NCBI RefSeq assembly: GCF_002799155.1
Contig: NZ_NERD01000002.1
Location: forward strand, 1,116,001 to 1,180,000
Direction of reading: 5' to 3'
Source: Stenotrophomonas maltophilia
Lineage (GTDB): Bacteria; Pseudomonadota; Gammaproteobacteria; Xanthomonadales; Xanthomonadaceae
DNA: 64,000 nt
Shown: positions 49,474 to 58,522 of the stretch, in pieces
Position numbering within the stretch: position 1 is the first letter of the stretch
Layout of the letters: every line of letters begins with the position of its first letter
Notes under the pieces: model-generated
The model's input: the letters and a program-made list of their open reading frames with translations, nothing else
Databases searched by the model: none
What the model was told of the DNA's origin: nothing
Position numbers and translations under genes: made by a program

Positions 49474-51968
49474 CACCAGCTCCTGCTGACCATCAGGCGG
49501 ACGTTGCGGCCAAACAGCGGCCGTCCATAGATTGCCTCGGCCGAACCCTGGCCCGCCAGGGCATCGGTGCGGGTGTTGCCTTCGGTGAGTCCCTTTTCAT
49601 TGGTCAGGTTGTCGCCCACCAGCTGTGCGCCCCAGTTGCCGCGCTTCCATGAAACGCCCAGGCCCAGGGTCTGGTAGGCAGGCAGTGCGGTCTGGTTGAA
49701 CAGATCGACATAGGACTTGCCGACCACGTCGTAGCGCAGCCAGGTCTCGAACTGGTCCTGGCCGTGCTGGAAGCTGAAGGTCGGGCGGAGGTTGCCGTAG
49801 AGCTTGGGCTCGCGAACGATCTGCTTGCCGTTGACCGCGGCCGGATCGGCGCCGGAATCATTTTGCAGGCTGTCGTACTGCGGATCGCTGACCGTGATCG
49901 AGCCGGCGATGCTGAACCAGTCCAGCGGCCGGAACAGGCCGTCCAGTTCGATGCCCTTGGAGACGGCGGTGCCGATGAAGGGCACCGACTGGTCATTGCG
50001 GCCGGTGGTTGGGTTGAACGCCACGAACGAGGCATTGAGTGGATCGAACTTCGTGTAGAACGCGGTCAGGTAGAGATAGGACCGGCCGAAACCAGCCTTC
50101 AGGCCCAGCTCATACTGGTCCAGCTGGGTCTGCACGATGGTGGGATCGATCGAGCGTGCCACCGACGAGTTGGGAACGATCTCCATGTGCGACACGCGGG
50201 CATAGGCACCCACCGAAGGGGTGAAGTCGAAGTTCGCACCGACCGTCCAGTTGGTGGCGGACGGATCCAGGCGATGGTTCTGGACGACGCCGGTGAACCG
50301 GCGCGTGGTGTTGTCGGCGAGTGTGCCGCGATCGCCGAGGTCGACCTGGGCGGTCTGCTCTGCATAGCCTTCATAGCGGTAGCGCTCATGGCGGATACCG
50401 GCGTCGAGCTTGAAGCGGTCCGTCAGTGCCCAGGTGTCATTGGCATACACCGCGAACATGCGGGCATCGACCTTGCCGCGATTCAGGGTGGTGGTGTAAC
50501 GCAGTGTGCCCTTGTCGGTGACATAGCCCAGCGGGGTGCCATCATTGCCGTAGGCCACCAGATCCAGCAGGCGTGGCTTGCCGCGCATCTCCATCAGCAT
50601 GTCCTGGTACAGGCTGAAGGACGTGGTGCCGAAGAAGGCGGTGTATGCACCGATGTTCAGATCGTGGCTGCCCCAGGCCGTTTCAAACAGCCGTGTCGCA
50701 CTGAAGTCGGCCTGGCCGGAGTAGAAGTCCGAATCCGCTGCCCGGTACTGGGCCGAGACCACCAGGCCGGAGTCGGCGTAGGGATCGTAGGCGTTGGCGC
50801 CGTTGCTGCCGGCCAGGGCGTAGCCCATCCGCGCGACACCGGCGCCGAAGGCGCTGCGGGCCGCGCCCAGATAGCTGTTGGCGAAGCTGCGTGCGTCGAC
50901 CGGGTTGGTGGTCGAGTACAGTGCGTCGAAGGTATTGCGGCCCTTGGTGTAGCCGGATTTCAGGGACAGGGTCCACTCGCTGGCGGTGTTCTCGTACTGG
51001 AAGCCGATGTTGCCGAAGCGCATGTGGCGGCCGTCGGCCAGATCGCGGTTCATGCCCTGCAGGACACCGCCTCCATCGAGGTACTTGAGGTTTACGCTGC
51101 GCAGCGATGGCGAGTTCAGGGTGCCGTCGAAGTAGTCGATGTAGGGATCCAGCGGAACGCTGGGATTGCGCGGGTCGGCGACCGGAATCGGCAGGTAGAA
51201 CGTATTGTGATCATCGACGAAGGTACCGCTGACCTTGAACCAGCTGGTGTCGTCGAAGTAGTGCTTGATGTTGCCGCGGATCTGCCCGCCCTTGTCGTTC
51301 GGGAAGCCGTTGTCGCGGTAGCCGTCATGCTGGCGCAGGAAGCCACCGACGGCATAGAAGGTGTCCTTGCCGAGCGCGCCCGACTGGTACGCCTCGCCGC
51401 GGTACAGGCCGGTATCGCCGATCGTCAGCTGGGCTTTGCCGTGGGTCTCTTCGGAGCCCTCGGCCAGGATGTTGTTGACGATGGCGCCGCCGCTGCTCGC
51501 ATAGATCGGCGCCGGGCCACCGCGTACGATCTCCACCCGCTGGTTCATCACGTCGAAACGGTTCATGCCGTCGCCGGAATTGAAGAAGTGGCCATCCAAC
51601 TCCTGGTAGAGCGGCAGGCCATCCTGCTGGAAGGCGATGAAGCCGCGATCGGTGGGAATGCCGCGCAGCCGGGTGATGTTCTGGACCTCGCCCCCGGTGG
51701 CTTCCACATGGATGCCCGGCACTGAGCCGAGCAGATCGGCGTAGCTTTTCGGCGCGAGCTTCTGCACGTCTTCGCGGCTGAGTGAATTGACGGCGAAGGA
51801 CGCATCGAAGCGACGCTGGGTGCGTGCCGCTCCGGTGACCACCACCGCATCCAGCGTTGCGGCGTCGGTGCTGTCCTTGCTCTGGACCGGCGCGTCCTGG
51901 GCGGAAGCGATGCCATGCAGGGAGATCAAGGCCAGGGAGATACCCAGGACCAAGGGGTTGACGTTCAT
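49473..51968 (-). CDS. TonB-dependent receptor in ROK-regulated locus
   Basis: An 831-residue receptor. Signal peptide MNVNPLVLGISLALISLHGIASAQ; TonB box-like TLDAVVVTGAARTQRRFDAS; plug with YADLLGSVPGIHVEATGGEVQNITRLRGIPTDRGFIAFQQDGLPLY and VEIVRGGPAPIYASSGGAIVNNI; barrel to the terminal FGRNVRLMVSRSW. The aromatic C terminus is normal. No STN domain, so control is not by a FecR partner but probably by the ROK protein encoded upstream. Receptors beside MFS and ROK genes in xanthomonads and caulobacters often import carbohydrates; the substrate here is unknown. The start at 51968 gives the signal peptide. Confidence 0.88.
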   Translation of the reverse strand: MNVNPLVLGISLALISLHGIASAQDAPVQSKDSTDAATLDAVVVTGAARTQRRFDASFAVNSLSREDVQKLAPKSYADLLGSVPGIHVEATGGEVQNITRLRGIPTDRGFIAFQQDGLPLYQELDGHFFNSGDGMNRFDVMNQRVEIVRGGPAPIYASSGGAIVNNILAEGSEETHGKAQLTIGDTGLYRGEAYQSGALGKDTFYAVGGFLRQHDGYRDNGFPNDKGGQIRGNIKHYFDDTSWFKVSGTFVDDHNTFYLPIPVADPRNPSVPLDPYIDYFDGTLNSPSLRSVNLKYLDGGGVLQGMNRDLADGRHMRFGNIGFQYENTASEWTLSLKSGYTKGRNTFDALYSTTNPVDARSFANSYLGAARSAFGAGVARMGYALAGSNGANAYDPYADSGLVVSAQYRAADSDFYSGQADFSATRLFETAWGSHDLNIGAYTAFFGTTSFSLYQDMLMEMRGKPRLLDLVAYGNDGTPLGYVTDKGTLRYTTTLNRGKVDARMFAVYANDTWALTDRFKLDAGIRHERYRYEGYAEQTAQVDLGDRGTLADNTTRRFTGVVQNHRLDPSATNWTVGANFDFTPSVGAYARVSHMEIVPNSSVARSIDPTIVQTQLDQYELGLKAGFGRSYLYLTAFYTKFDPLNASFVAFNPTTGRNDQSVPFIGTAVSKGIELDGLFRPLDWFSIAGSITVSDPQYDSLQNDSGADPAAVNGKQIVREPKLYGNLRPTFSFQHGQDQFETWLRYDVVGKSYVDLFNQTALPAYQTLGLGVSWKRGNWGAQLVGDNLTNEKGLTEGNTRTDALAGQGSAEAIYGRPLFGRNVRLMVSRSW

Positions 51969-52027
51969 CGGAGGGCGACCATGCAGGGAAGGGGGACCCG
52001 CTGCACGGTAGGTCCGGGCGATGACGG

Positions 52028-52057
52028 AATTGTTTACTTCGGCGGAAATAAACAATT
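52028..52057. promoter_or_regulatory. Candidate ROK-repressor operator before the TonB receptor
   Basis: AATTGTTTACTTC, GGCG, GAAATAAACAATT: a 30-bp dyad with 12 of 13 paired positions, 60 bp upstream of the receptor ATG and touching the stop codon of the ROK gene. NagC/Mlc-type ROK repressors bind AT-rich dyads with TTATTTC/GAAATAA halves, which this resembles closely. It is also strikingly AT-rich for this genome. Confidence 0.7.
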
Positions 52058-53213
52058 AAACGATGGCATCGGCACCCAGCTGGTGGATGGGCAGCAGGGC
52101 CGCGCCCACCGATACCGCAGACCCTCCCAGTCGTGACACATGCACCTGCGGCAGGCGCAGGCTGTCCAGCGCACTGCTCCAGCGTGCCGGCTGCCGCAGG
52201 TATTGCCCCAAGGCGTCAAGCACCTGGCGGGGCAGTGAACCGGACAGGATCACGGCACCCGGATCGAGCCAGGCGACGCCCGTATTGGCCGCTGCGCCCA
52301 GCTGATTTCCGGCGCGTTCGGCCCAGGCACTGATGATGCCGGCATGGCTTTCCAGGCAGGCCTCCAGCTCGAACAGCGAAGGAATCCCGGCGCCGGCGTC
52401 GCGCAGGGTGCCCAGCAGGTCGATGCCCGAGGGGCGCGGTGCGTCCATGCGGAACAGGCGGCCGATGTCGCCGGCATTGCCGAATTCACCGCGCATCACA
52501 TCGCGCCGATGGATCACGCCACCGCCGACGCCGTGACCGACATACAGCAGCAGCGCCGACGCGCAGTCGCGGATCAGCCCGCTGTCGTAGTACTCCGCCA
52601 ACGCCGCCAGGGTCGCATCGTTCTCCACCCAGACCGGGAAGCCGAAGTAGTCTTCGAAGAACTGGTCGTTGTCGATATCGCGCCAGCCATGCAGCCAGTC
52701 CACCGCGTGCCGGCGTGCCGGACCGGTGTCGACCACAGGCCCAGGAACGGCCACGCCGAGGCCCAGGAAGCGGGCGCGCATCAGTCCGGTGCTGCTGGTG
52801 AGGCTGCGCAGGCGCTGGTCCACGCGATGGACGAAATCGCGGGGATCTGCGCTGTCGAATGCGGTGGCGTCACGGGCGATGACCTGGCCGGCGAAATCCA
52901 CCAGCGCGATCTCCAGCCAACCGGGATGCACCGTGGCACCGGCGGCATAGCCACCCCGTCCGGACAGCGCCAGTGGCACCGAGGGACGCCCACGTTGGCC
53001 GTCGGACAGTTGACCCTGTTCCTCGATTACCTCAAGCATCAACAGTTCGCGCGCGAGGCGGGTCAACGCGCCGTTGTGCATGCCCAGCTGGTGGGCGATG
53101 GTGATGCGGGGAACCGCACCCATCGTGCGCAACAGCCAGATGATGCGCTTGTGGTCGGCATCCAGCGCGATCAGCGGTTTGCGGCGCAACCGCGATGTGG
53201 GAGCCAGGCTCAT
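52056..53213 (-). CDS. ROK family transcriptional regulator
   Basis: A 385-residue repressor-type ROK protein. The N-terminal winged HTH is HKRIIWLLRTMGAVPRITIAHQLGMHNGALTRLARELLMLEVI, followed by GRPSVPLAL. The sugar-kinase fold shows FLGLGVAVPGPVVD, VENDATLAALAEYYDSG, LLLYVGHGVGGGVIHRRDVMRGEFGNAGDIG and PGAVILSGSLP. The usual CxCGxxGC zinc motif is missing (the region reads RMDAPRPSGID), so it may sense its ligand without zinc. It overlaps the MFS gene by four bases (ATGA), and its stop lies within the candidate operator. Confidence 0.9.
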   Translation of the reverse strand: MSLAPTSRLRRKPLIALDADHKRIIWLLRTMGAVPRITIAHQLGMHNGALTRLARELLMLEVIEEQGQLSDGQRGRPSVPLALSGRGGYAAGATVHPGWLEIALVDFAGQVIARDATAFDSADPRDFVHRVDQRLRSLTSSTGLMRARFLGLGVAVPGPVVDTGPARRHAVDWLHGWRDIDNDQFFEDYFGFPVWVENDATLAALAEYYDSGLIRDCASALLLYVGHGVGGGVIHRRDVMRGEFGNAGDIGRLFRMDAPRPSGIDLLGTLRDAGAGIPSLFELEACLESHAGIISAWAERAGNQLGAAANTGVAWLDPGAVILSGSLPRQVLDALGQYLRQPARWSSALDSLRLPQVHVSRLGGSAVSVGAALLPIHQLGADAIV

Positions 53214-54442
53214 GGCTGCAGGCCCTCGCTACGGGGCAGCGCGCTTGGCCAGGCCAATGCGGCCAGCGCCAGCAGGCTGCCGACGGCGACCAGCGCGATC
53301 AGTGCGGCGGCTGTGCCCGGATCACCGGCCTGTATGCCGGGCAGCAGTTGGCCCAGCAGCAATGAGGAGGCGGCGATGGACAGTTTCATGGTTCCAGTGA
53401 GCAGGGCAAAACAGCTCAGGTCATCCTCGCGTCCGCTGCGGGCGGCATGGCGACGGGCGATCAGCGCGGTCCGCCGCCACAGCACCAGGCCGACGCTGGC
53501 CACAGCGGCTCCATGGGCGGAAGCACATGCAATTGCTACAGGCAGGGAGGGCTTGGCCTGGTATCCGCCGACAGCAGCGACGGCCAGCACCGACATCAAC
53601 GCGATCATTCCTGTCTCGCTGTGTAGCGAAGAATGCAGGCGAAGGCAGAGCCAGGGCGCGACCACCATGCCTGCCACCATGGCGAAGGTCAGCGTCGCGC
53701 CCTGGTCGGCAAAGGGAAACAGACGCCCGGCCAGGCCAACCAGCGCCGTCTCTGCCGCTGCGGCCAGCAGAACCGGCAGCAGTGCCGGCAGGGGCAGGGC
53801 GCCGGTAACGGGCATCCTGGCTGCGGAGAGCCGTGAGGGCGTGGAAACGCAGGCGAGGGGAAGCGCGGCGCAGGTAATCAGGACGCCGATGATCATGCCG
53901 ATCAGCAACTCGTTGCCACTGCTGCCTGGGGAGGCAGGTGCGCCGACCACCCCGAACAGTGCTGCGGCGATGCATAGCTTGGAGATCGGCACCACCACAG
54001 CGCGGGTGGAGACATAGCGCATGGCCTCGTCTTCGTCGCGGGGCAGCAATGACGTCAGCGCGTTCTGGGCCACGTCGTAGACCGCATAACAGGTGCGGAA
54101 CAGCAACGACGCGGCCAGCAACGGCAGGAAGGCGGACCCGTTTGCAGGACCTGGGCTGAACAGCAGGCAGGCACTGGCGGCGGTGCCAAGGCCGCCGATC
54201 AGCTGCAGGCGCAATGCGAGGCGATGCTGGTTGCGCAGGCGTGTGAACATGGCGGCCAGCAGCAGGTCCAGAACACTGCTGTAGGCCAAGGAGATCGCCA
54301 GCAGCTGGCCGGTGTGGGCAGCCGACAGTCCGAGCCGGGCGTGCAGGTAGAAGCCCAGCGCGAGGTCCACGAACGACCAGGCCAGAGTGCGGGCGAAGTG
54401 GCCGGCGGCATAAAGATGCCGCAGCGAGGGCTGCGCGTTCAA
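53210..54442 (-). CDS. MFS transporter
   Basis: About 410 residues with roughly 12 hydrophobic segments, including FVDLALGFYLHARLGLSAAHTGQLLAISLAY, LQLIGGLGTAASACLLF, ALLPVLLAAAAETALVGLAGRLFPF and MVVAPWLCLRLH. The arrangement fits the GPH/MFS sugar-porter type (FFRLHEKGVFLAARLG-like segments are diverged). No ATG is available near the family start; a TTG at 54442 (NAQPSLRHLYAAGHFARTL) gives a proper length, but lacks a good ribosome-binding site. The frame continues far upstream without membrane character. First gene of the MFS-ROK-receptor-YdcF unit. Confidence 0.8.
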   Translation of the reverse strand: MNAQPSLRHLYAAGHFARTLAWSFVDLALGFYLHARLGLSAAHTGQLLAISLAYSSVLDLLLAAMFTRLRNQHRLALRLQLIGGLGTAASACLLFSPGPANGSAFLPLLAASLLFRTCYAVYDVAQNALTSLLPRDEDEAMRYVSTRAVVVPISKLCIAAALFGVVGAPASPGSSGNELLIGMIIGVLITCAALPLACVSTPSRLSAARMPVTGALPLPALLPVLLAAAAETALVGLAGRLFPFADQGATLTFAMVAGMVVAPWLCLRLHSSLHSETGMIALMSVLAVAAVGGYQAKPSLPVAIACASAHGAAVASVGLVLWRRTALIARRHAARSGREDDLSCFALLTGTMKLSIAASSLLLGQLLPGIQAGDPGTAAALIALVAVGSLLALAALAWPSALPRSEGLQP

Positions 54443-54632
54443 CGCCGTGTGGGGGAAGGATTGCCGGAGATTTGGGATCGTTCTACTGCCCGTGTGTGAC
54501 AGGGGCCTGACATGGCGCGTGGTCGGCCATTCAGCAAGTGGCTTGCACCACAGGCCGTGGGCGCGCAGCATTCGCCTTGCTGCGCCCGGCAACGCGTCAC
54601 GCAGCGCTTTCTTCACTGGAACGGAGCAACGT

Positions 54633-55115
54633 ATGAAACTGTTGTCCGCTGTGTTGTTGTCTGCGCTTTCGCTACCCGCTGTTCCGGCACTGGCAGTAGA
54701 GGCTTCGCCCTCACCGCTGCTGGGGCGCTGGTCGCTGGATATCGCCACGTCCGCGCTGCCAGAGGCGCAACGCCCGAAGCAGGTGGTGCTCGAGTTCAAG
54801 GACGCCGGTGCGGGGCGTTGGAGTTCACATGTGGACATCGTCCTGCACGATGGCAAGACCATGAAGTCCGACGGCACGCTGGCGCTGGATGGCACGCCGG
54901 GGCCATTGTCCGGCACCTATGGCGCAGACAAGGCCAACCTGAAACTGCCGGCGCCGAACACGCTGGTGATGCAGCTGGTGGACCACGGTACGCCGGCCTC
55001 CACCCGCATCTATACCGTGGCGGCCGACCGTACGACGATGACCGAGACCAAGGCGTTCTACGGCCACGACGGTACGCCGATCCTGCAGACCAATCTGTTC
55101 AAGCGGATGCCCTAG
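54633..55115 (+). CDS. Secreted protein of unknown function (lipocalin-like)
   Basis: A 160-residue protein with a signal peptide, MKLLSAVLLSALSLPAVPALA. The mature part (LLGRWSLDIATSALPEAQRPKQVVLEFKDAGAGRW, TMKSDGTLALDGTPG, STRIYTVAADRTTMTETKAFYG) has the alternating strands of small lipocalin-like or DUF-type periplasmic barrels. No catalytic motif is evident. CGGAG lies eight bases before the ATG at 54633. It is divergent from the MFS operon, about 190 bp apart, so shared control is possible. Confidence 0.75.
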   Translation: MKLLSAVLLSALSLPAVPALAVEASPSPLLGRWSLDIATSALPEAQRPKQVVLEFKDAGAGRWSSHVDIVLHDGKTMKSDGTLALDGTPGPLSGTYGADKANLKLPAPNTLVMQLVDHGTPASTRIYTVAADRTTMTETKAFYGHDGTPILQTNLFKRMP

Positions 55116-55127
55116 CGTTGCCGCCGG

Positions 55128-55154
55128 CACCACGCCCGCAGAACGGGCGTGGTG
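55128..55154. terminator. Bidirectional hairpin between convergent genes
   Basis: Perfect 11-bp stem CACCACGCCCG-CAGAA-CGGGCGTGGTG between the stops of the secreted protein gene and aceE. Confidence 0.75.
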
Positions 55155-55166
55155 AACGCAGCAGCC

Positions 55167-57839
55167 TTACACCGCGGCCGGATCGCGCTTGCCGGTGTCG
55201 ATGCCGTACTTGTCGATCGCCTCCTGCATCCGCGAGCGCTCGATGCGCCCTTCGTCGGCCAGCGACTTCAGGGCCGCCAGCACGATGAAGTGGCGGTCCA
55301 CTTCGAAGAACGTGCGCAGCGACTCACGCGTGTCGGAACGGCCGAAGCCATCGGTGCCCAACGCGGTGAAGCGGCGGTCGTTGATGAAGGGACGGATCTG
55401 GTCGCCGACGATCTTCATGTAGTCGGTGGCCACCACCACAGGCCCTTGGTGGCCCCGCAGGCACTGTTGCACGTACGGCACACGCGGTTCCGCGGCTGGA
55501 TGCAGCAGGTTCCAGCGCTCGGCGGCCAGGCCCTCGCGGCGCAGTTCGGTCAGGCTGGTCGCGCTCCATACATCGCTGGCGACGCCGAAGTCCTGCCGCA
55601 GAAGTTCGGCTGCGGCTTCCACTTCGCGCAGGATCGAGCCACTGCCCATCAGCTGCACGCGTGGCTGCGAGGCGGCATCGGCGGCTGCCGGATGCAGCAG
55701 GTACATGCCCTTCAGTATGCCGGCCTCGACGCCTTCGGGCAGTGCCGGCTGCGGGTAGTTCTCGTTGAGTACGGTGATGTAGTAGTAGATGTCTTCCTGG
55801 TCGACGTACATGCGGCGCAGGCCGTCGTGGATGATCACTGCCAGCTCGTAGTTGTAGGTCGGGTCGTAGGACACGCAGCTCGGGATCACCGACGACAGCA
55901 CGTGGCTGTGGCCATCATCGTGCTGCAGGCCTTCGCCCATCAGCGTGGTGCGGCCGGAGGTAGCACCGAGCAGGAAGCCGCGGGTACGTGCATCGGCTGC
56001 AGCCCAGGCAAGGTCACCCACGCGCTGCAGGCCGAACATCGAGTAGAAGATGTAGAACGGAATCGTCGCCAGGCCGTGGTTGCTGTAGGCGGTGCCGGCG
56101 GCGATCCACGAGCAGATCGCACCGGATTCGTTGATGCCCTCCTGCAGGATCTGGCCGTCCTTGGCTTCCTTGTAATAGCTCAGCTGGCCGGCATCCTGCG
56201 GGGTGTACAGCTGGCCCAGGTACGAATGGATGCCGATCTGGCGGAACAGGCCTTCCATGCCGAAGGTGCGCGATTCATCAGGCACGATCGGAATCACCAG
56301 CTTGCCCAGCTCCGGGTCCTTCAGCAGGCTGGTGAGGATGCGCACGAAGCCCATGGTGGTGGACTGGCCACGATCACCACTGCCCTGAAGTTGGGTATTG
56401 AAGATCGACAGCGGTGGCAGCGGCAGCGGATCGACCCTGGCCAGGCGCGCGGGCAACTGCCCGCCCTGGATGCGGCGGCGTTCGGCGAAGTAGGCGGCCT
56501 CGGCGCTGCCGGGTTCCGGGCGCAGATAGGGCATTTCCTCCAGCAGGTCGTCGCTGACCGGCAGGTTGAAGCGGTCGCGGAAGGCGCGCACTGCATCGGT
56601 GCTCATCTTCTTCAGCTGGTGGTTGATGTTCTGGCCTTCGCCGGCTTCGCCCATGCCGAAGCCCTTGACCGTCTTGGCCAGGATCACTGTCGGCCGGCCG
56701 CTGGTGTTCACCGCCTGCTGGTAGGCGGCGTACACCTTCTGCGGATCGTGGCCACCACGTGCCAGCGCCCAGATGTCGTCGTCGCTCATGTGCGCGACCA
56801 GCTCCAGCAACTCGGGGTAACGGCCGAAGAAGTGTTCGCGCACGTAGGCGCCGCTCTGCGACTTGAAGGTCTGGTAGTCGCCATCCACGCATTCCATCAT
56901 GCGCTGGCGTAGCAGGCCGCTGTGGTCGCGGGCCAGCAGGTCGTCCCAGCCGCTGCCCCAGATCAGCTTGATCACGTTCCAGCCGGCCGCGCGGAAGGTG
57001 CCTTCCAGTTCCTGGATGACCTTGGCATTGCCGCGCACCGGACCGTCCAGGCGCTGCAGGTTGCAATTGACCACGAATACGATGTTGTCCAGCCGCTCGC
57101 GCCCGGCCAGCGAGATCGCCGCCAGCGATTCGGGCTGGTCCATCTCACCGTCGCCGAGGAAGGCCCAGACCCGGCGGCCCTGGTGTTCTTTCAGACCGCG
57201 GTACTCGAGGTAACGCATGTAGCGCGCCTGGTAGGCGGCGGTCAGCGGCCCCAGCCCCATCGACACGGTGGGGAACTGCCAGAACTCCGGCATCAAGCGA
57301 GGGTGCGGATACGAAGACAGGCCTTCGCGGCCGGCTTCGCGGCGGAAGTTGTCCATCCGCGCAGGATCGATGCGGCCTTCCACATAGGCGCGTCCGTAGA
57401 TGCCTGGCGCTGAATGACCCTGGATGTAGATCATGTCGCCGTCGAAGGCGTCGGTGCGGCCTCGGAAGAAATGATCGAAACCCACGTCGTACAGCACTGC
57501 CGCCGATTGGTAGGTGGCGATGTGGCCGCCCACGTTGGACTGCTTGCCAGCACGCAGCACCATCACCATCGCATTCCAGCGGATCATCGCGTTCAAGCGG
57601 TGCTCGATGGCCAGGTTACCCGGATAGGCCGGCTGGCGCTCGGGTGGAATGGTGTTGACATAGGCGGTCCACGCGCGCGCATGCAGGTCGCCGTGCTGCT
57701 GCGCGTCCAGTTCGCTCAGCTGGTCGATCAGGTAATGCGCACGCGGTCGACCGCCGGCCTGCATCACCGCCTCCAGCGACTCGCGCCACTCCTGTGTTTC
57801 CAGTGGGTCGGTATCGAAGGGAATGAGGGCTTGATTCAT
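55167..57839 (-). CDS. aceE: Pyruvate dehydrogenase E1 component, homodimeric type
   Basis: An 890-residue thiamine diphosphate enzyme that decarboxylates pyruvate and acetylates the E2 lipoyl groups. The N-terminal domain starts MNQALIPFDTDPLETQEWRES; AGKQSNVGGHIATYQSAA and FRGRTDAFDGDMIYIQGHSAPGIYGRA follow. The ThDP motif is WAFLGDGEMDQPESLAAISLAGRERLDNIVFVVNCN (GDGE...NCN). The ThDP-pyrimidine and transketolase C-terminal domains are complete. The E2 and E3 genes are not in the window, so this is a solitary aceE. The ATG at 57839 follows GGAG. The 244-bp region upstream may hold a leader ORF that ends on the aceE start codon. Confidence 0.96.
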   Translation of the reverse strand: MNQALIPFDTDPLETQEWRESLEAVMQAGGRPRAHYLIDQLSELDAQQHGDLHARAWTAYVNTIPPERQPAYPGNLAIEHRLNAMIRWNAMVMVLRAGKQSNVGGHIATYQSAAVLYDVGFDHFFRGRTDAFDGDMIYIQGHSAPGIYGRAYVEGRIDPARMDNFRREAGREGLSSYPHPRLMPEFWQFPTVSMGLGPLTAAYQARYMRYLEYRGLKEHQGRRVWAFLGDGEMDQPESLAAISLAGRERLDNIVFVVNCNLQRLDGPVRGNAKVIQELEGTFRAAGWNVIKLIWGSGWDDLLARDHSGLLRQRMMECVDGDYQTFKSQSGAYVREHFFGRYPELLELVAHMSDDDIWALARGGHDPQKVYAAYQQAVNTSGRPTVILAKTVKGFGMGEAGEGQNINHQLKKMSTDAVRAFRDRFNLPVSDDLLEEMPYLRPEPGSAEAAYFAERRRIQGGQLPARLARVDPLPLPPLSIFNTQLQGSGDRGQSTTMGFVRILTSLLKDPELGKLVIPIVPDESRTFGMEGLFRQIGIHSYLGQLYTPQDAGQLSYYKEAKDGQILQEGINESGAICSWIAAGTAYSNHGLATIPFYIFYSMFGLQRVGDLAWAAADARTRGFLLGATSGRTTLMGEGLQHDDGHSHVLSSVIPSCVSYDPTYNYELAVIIHDGLRRMYVDQEDIYYYITVLNENYPQPALPEGVEAGILKGMYLLHPAAADAASQPRVQLMGSGSILREVEAAAELLRQDFGVASDVWSATSLTELRREGLAAERWNLLHPAAEPRVPYVQQCLRGHQGPVVVATDYMKIVGDQIRPFINDRRFTALGTDGFGRSDTRESLRTFFEVDRHFIVLAALKSLADEGRIERSRMQEAIDKYGIDTGKRDPAAV

Positions 57840-58083
57840 GGCTGTCTCCAGAAAGCGCCAGTTGGACTTCGGCCTGGGCGACAACACCGGCAGGACGCAC
57901 AGCACTGGAGCGGGGTCGCAACGGCGGAGCCGTGACGCGAAGGGCGACCGTCGTAGTCACCGAGGAGACAAGCGTAGGCCCGGCCCTGTGCCTTCGATAG
58001 GCGGGCCCGGCTTGGGTCTCTGGCAAGCAAGGGTTGGCACGGCGCGCCGTATCATGGGCGGGCGTGCTGCGTGCGGCCGCTGA

Positions 58084-58383
58084 TCAGGCCGGGGACAGGC
58101 CCGGGAAGAACATCGGGATGACCGCCACGCCGACGCCCAGCAGGCACCAGGCCACGATCGGCAGCCAGCCCGAGAGCTGCTGGCAGCGTTCCGGCAAGCG
58201 GCGTCCTCCGATCCACAGCAGCAGGGTGAGCAGGCCCAGCGCGTAGGCGAGGGCGACGACCACCGGATGCACGTGGACGACCCGGCTGGGTGGCCACATC
58301 TGCTGCTGGTAGGCGGTGGTGTGGGCGACCAGCAGCAGGAACATCAGGCTGCTGAGGGTATTGATGGCGGTGCGGGCGTTCAT
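58084..58383 (-). CDS. Small membrane protein, 99 aa
   Basis: A protein with three transmembrane segments: AINTLSSLMFLLLVAHTTAY, VVHVHPVVVALAYALGLLTLLLWIG and LSGWLPIVAWCLLGVGVAVIPMFF. No family is recognised. AGGAGCGCCCCGCA-type purine-rich sequence precedes the ATG at 58383; the frame is open 16 codons further. It is divergent from the ECF sigma-factor gene, sharing a 139-bp promoter region. Confidence 0.7.
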   Translation of the reverse strand: MNARTAINTLSSLMFLLLVAHTTAYQQQMWPPSRVVHVHPVVVALAYALGLLTLLLWIGGRRLPERCQQLSGWLPIVAWCLLGVGVAVIPMFFPGLSPA

Positions 58384-58522
58384 TGCGGGGCGCTCCTTGT
58401 GCCGGCTGCCGGGACAAGGCAGGGGCGGCATTCTAGCCGCTGCCTGTGGGCTGTTGAAACGCCACTGTCATCGATGGCCGTCACCCTGCAGGGCTTTCCA
58501 GCCTCGGGGTGGTTGGCCGGCC

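Noticed and set aside
52344-54017. 557-residue plus-strand frame opposite the MFS and ROK genes
   Set aside because: Antisense to two genes with clear domains; no homology visible.
54443-54916. 158-residue N-terminal extension of the MFS protein
   Set aside because: It overlaps the divergent secreted protein gene and has no membrane character.
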